Positions 13,137 to 13,795 of a stretch of DNA of 13,795 nt are shown here, in pieces; position 1 is the first letter of the stretch, and the number at the start of each line of letters is the position of its first letter. A program made the translations under genes and the position numbers. Source of the DNA: Clostridia bacterium (GTDB lineage: Bacteria > Bacillota_A > Clostridia > Oscillospirales > CAG-272). Below the pieces are notes generated by a model that did not search any database, was not told the origin of the DNA, and saw only the letters and a list, made by a program, of their open reading frames with translations. The stretch covers positions 1 to 13,795 of the forward strand of contig JAFZCF010000017.1 in assembly GCA_017552165.1 (NCBI GenBank), given 5' to 3'.

Positions 13137-13795
13137 TGCATTTTCTCCTACAGATCAGCACTATAGTTCAGAGATGATATATTGGCTAAAATAATATCTT
13201 TATATTCCATAAAGCGCTTATAAAAACTCTCGTTGTTCCTCGCTGCAACTGGAAAACCATCATCATACATTTCCTCTACACACAACGGTAGAACCTGATC
13301 CGATATTGCTGTATCCCACTTAATCCTTGCGTATGACAGCTTTTTCAGAATCTTTGAATAGATACTTGGAAACCATTGCTTATCAGCGTCCCACTGCTGA
13401 TTGCCACGAAAGAGCTTGATTGTTTCAGTACAGCATTTTCTGAAAACACTTGCTATATTATCCGCATACTGTAGCAAGATTTCATTCTTGCTATCCATAA
13501 ATTCGAGTGTGACTTTGGAATCACCAAACGAATCAAAAAACTCATTTTCGAATTCAAGAATGTGATCATGAACAATATGTATTTCCTGAGTGTTTACATT
13601 GCAAATCTCTTTTATGGCTAATAATGATTCTCCAAGTGCAGTCATATTTATCACGTGAGTGTAATCGTCATTAATATAACACCCAAAAGGAAGCGGAAAA
13701 TCGAATGCCTCTCCATTTTTTAATGCAAGTTTTGCCATTTCGACATACCCATTTAGAAGTGGATCGATTTTCTTGAAATCAAAATCTACTACATA
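12700..13795. other. AT-rich, probably horizontally acquired restriction/defence segment
   Basis: From about 12.7 kb to the right edge the base composition falls visibly, to around 40 percent GC by eye, while the rest of the window is in the 50s. The codon use also shifts to A/T-ending codons. The change coincides with the out-of-frame junction between the chromosomal-type remnant gene and the hsdR fragment. No inverted repeats, transposase or integrase were seen at the junction. Confidence 0.65.
13148..13795 (-). CDS. DUF3800-like protein, 5' end outside the window
   Basis: The frame is open to the right edge (216 codons visible). The first ATG inside the window (13738) has no ribosome site and is preceded by protein-like sequence (FDFKKIDPLLNGYV), so the gene most likely starts beyond the edge. 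The middle part (IHIVHDHILEFENEFF, then LEFMDSKNEILLQYADNIASVFRK) has the pattern of the C-terminal half of DUF3800: an aspartate after a beta strand, then DSK and Q-x-A-D in a helix. DUF3800 is a presumed RNase-H-like nuclease family often near restriction and mobile genes. This assignment is by pattern only and uncertain. It lies 11 bases before hsdR on the same strand, so it was probably part of the type I restriction operon. Strongly AT-rich. Confidence 0.55.
   Translation of the reverse strand, partial: YVVDFDFKKIDPLLNGYVEMAKLALKNGEAFDFPLPFGCYINDDYTHVINMTALGESLLAIKEICNVNTQEIHIVHDHILEFENEFFDSFGDSKVTLEFMDSKNEILLQYADNIASVFRKCCTETIKLFRGNQQWDADKQWFPSIYSKILKKLSYARIKWDTAISDQVLPLCVEEMYDDGFPVAARNNESFYKRFMEYKDIILANISSLNYSADL

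Noticed and set aside
1..13795. CRISPR array, tRNA, rRNA or insertion sequence
   Set aside because: No regularly spaced repeats, no cloverleaf or rRNA-like segments, and no transposase reading frames were seen on either strand.

Overview
The window comes from a moderately GC-rich (roughly mid-50s percent by eye) Gram-positive bacterium. It is most likely an anaerobic Clostridia-type Bacillota of the Oscillospiraceae/Christensenellales kind. The evidence is the pth-mfd-PPIase order, the lipoprotein foldase, the DegV protein, consensus sigma-A promoters, AGGAGG-type ribosome sites and the family resemblance of the proteins. The taxon is an inference; no rRNA or other marker gene is present.

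Bases 1-5509 (minus strand) hold a housekeeping operon. A perfect TTGACA-N17-TATAAT promoter drives pth (peptidyl-tRNA hydrolase), mfd (transcription-repair coupling factor), a parvulin-like lipoprotein foldase and a cyclophilin cut by the left edge. The genes overlap or are a few bases apart. Back to back with it, bases 5556-7093 (plus strand) hold a single gene for O-acetylhomoserine sulfhydrylase (metY type). It has its own perfect consensus promoter, a 19-bp palindromic operator on the start site, a possible 18-codon leader ORF and a strong terminator.

Bases 7091-11441 (minus strand) hold a compact four-gene operon. In transcription order it encodes a PlsC-like acyltransferase, a family-8 glycosyltransferase, a glycosyltransferase-8/PlsC acyltransferase fusion, and a DegV-family fatty-acid-binding protein. 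The overlaps and the fusion suggest one pathway that glycosylates and acylates a membrane lipid or envelope glycan, with DegV possibly presenting fatty acids. This is the most interesting system in the window. Upstream lies a separately transcribed XRE-family regulator with four predicted membrane helices (11523-12191). A terminator and a 12-bp inverted repeat separate it from the lipid operon.

Bases about 12250-13795 are decayed or acquired DNA. They contain a 5'-less remnant of a hypothetical gene fused out of frame to the first ~144 codons of a type I restriction endonuclease (hsdR), and a low-GC gene that runs off the right edge and resembles DUF3800. The AT-rich composition from about 12.7 kb onward suggests a horizontally acquired restriction-modification/defence island that was truncated by deletion on this side.
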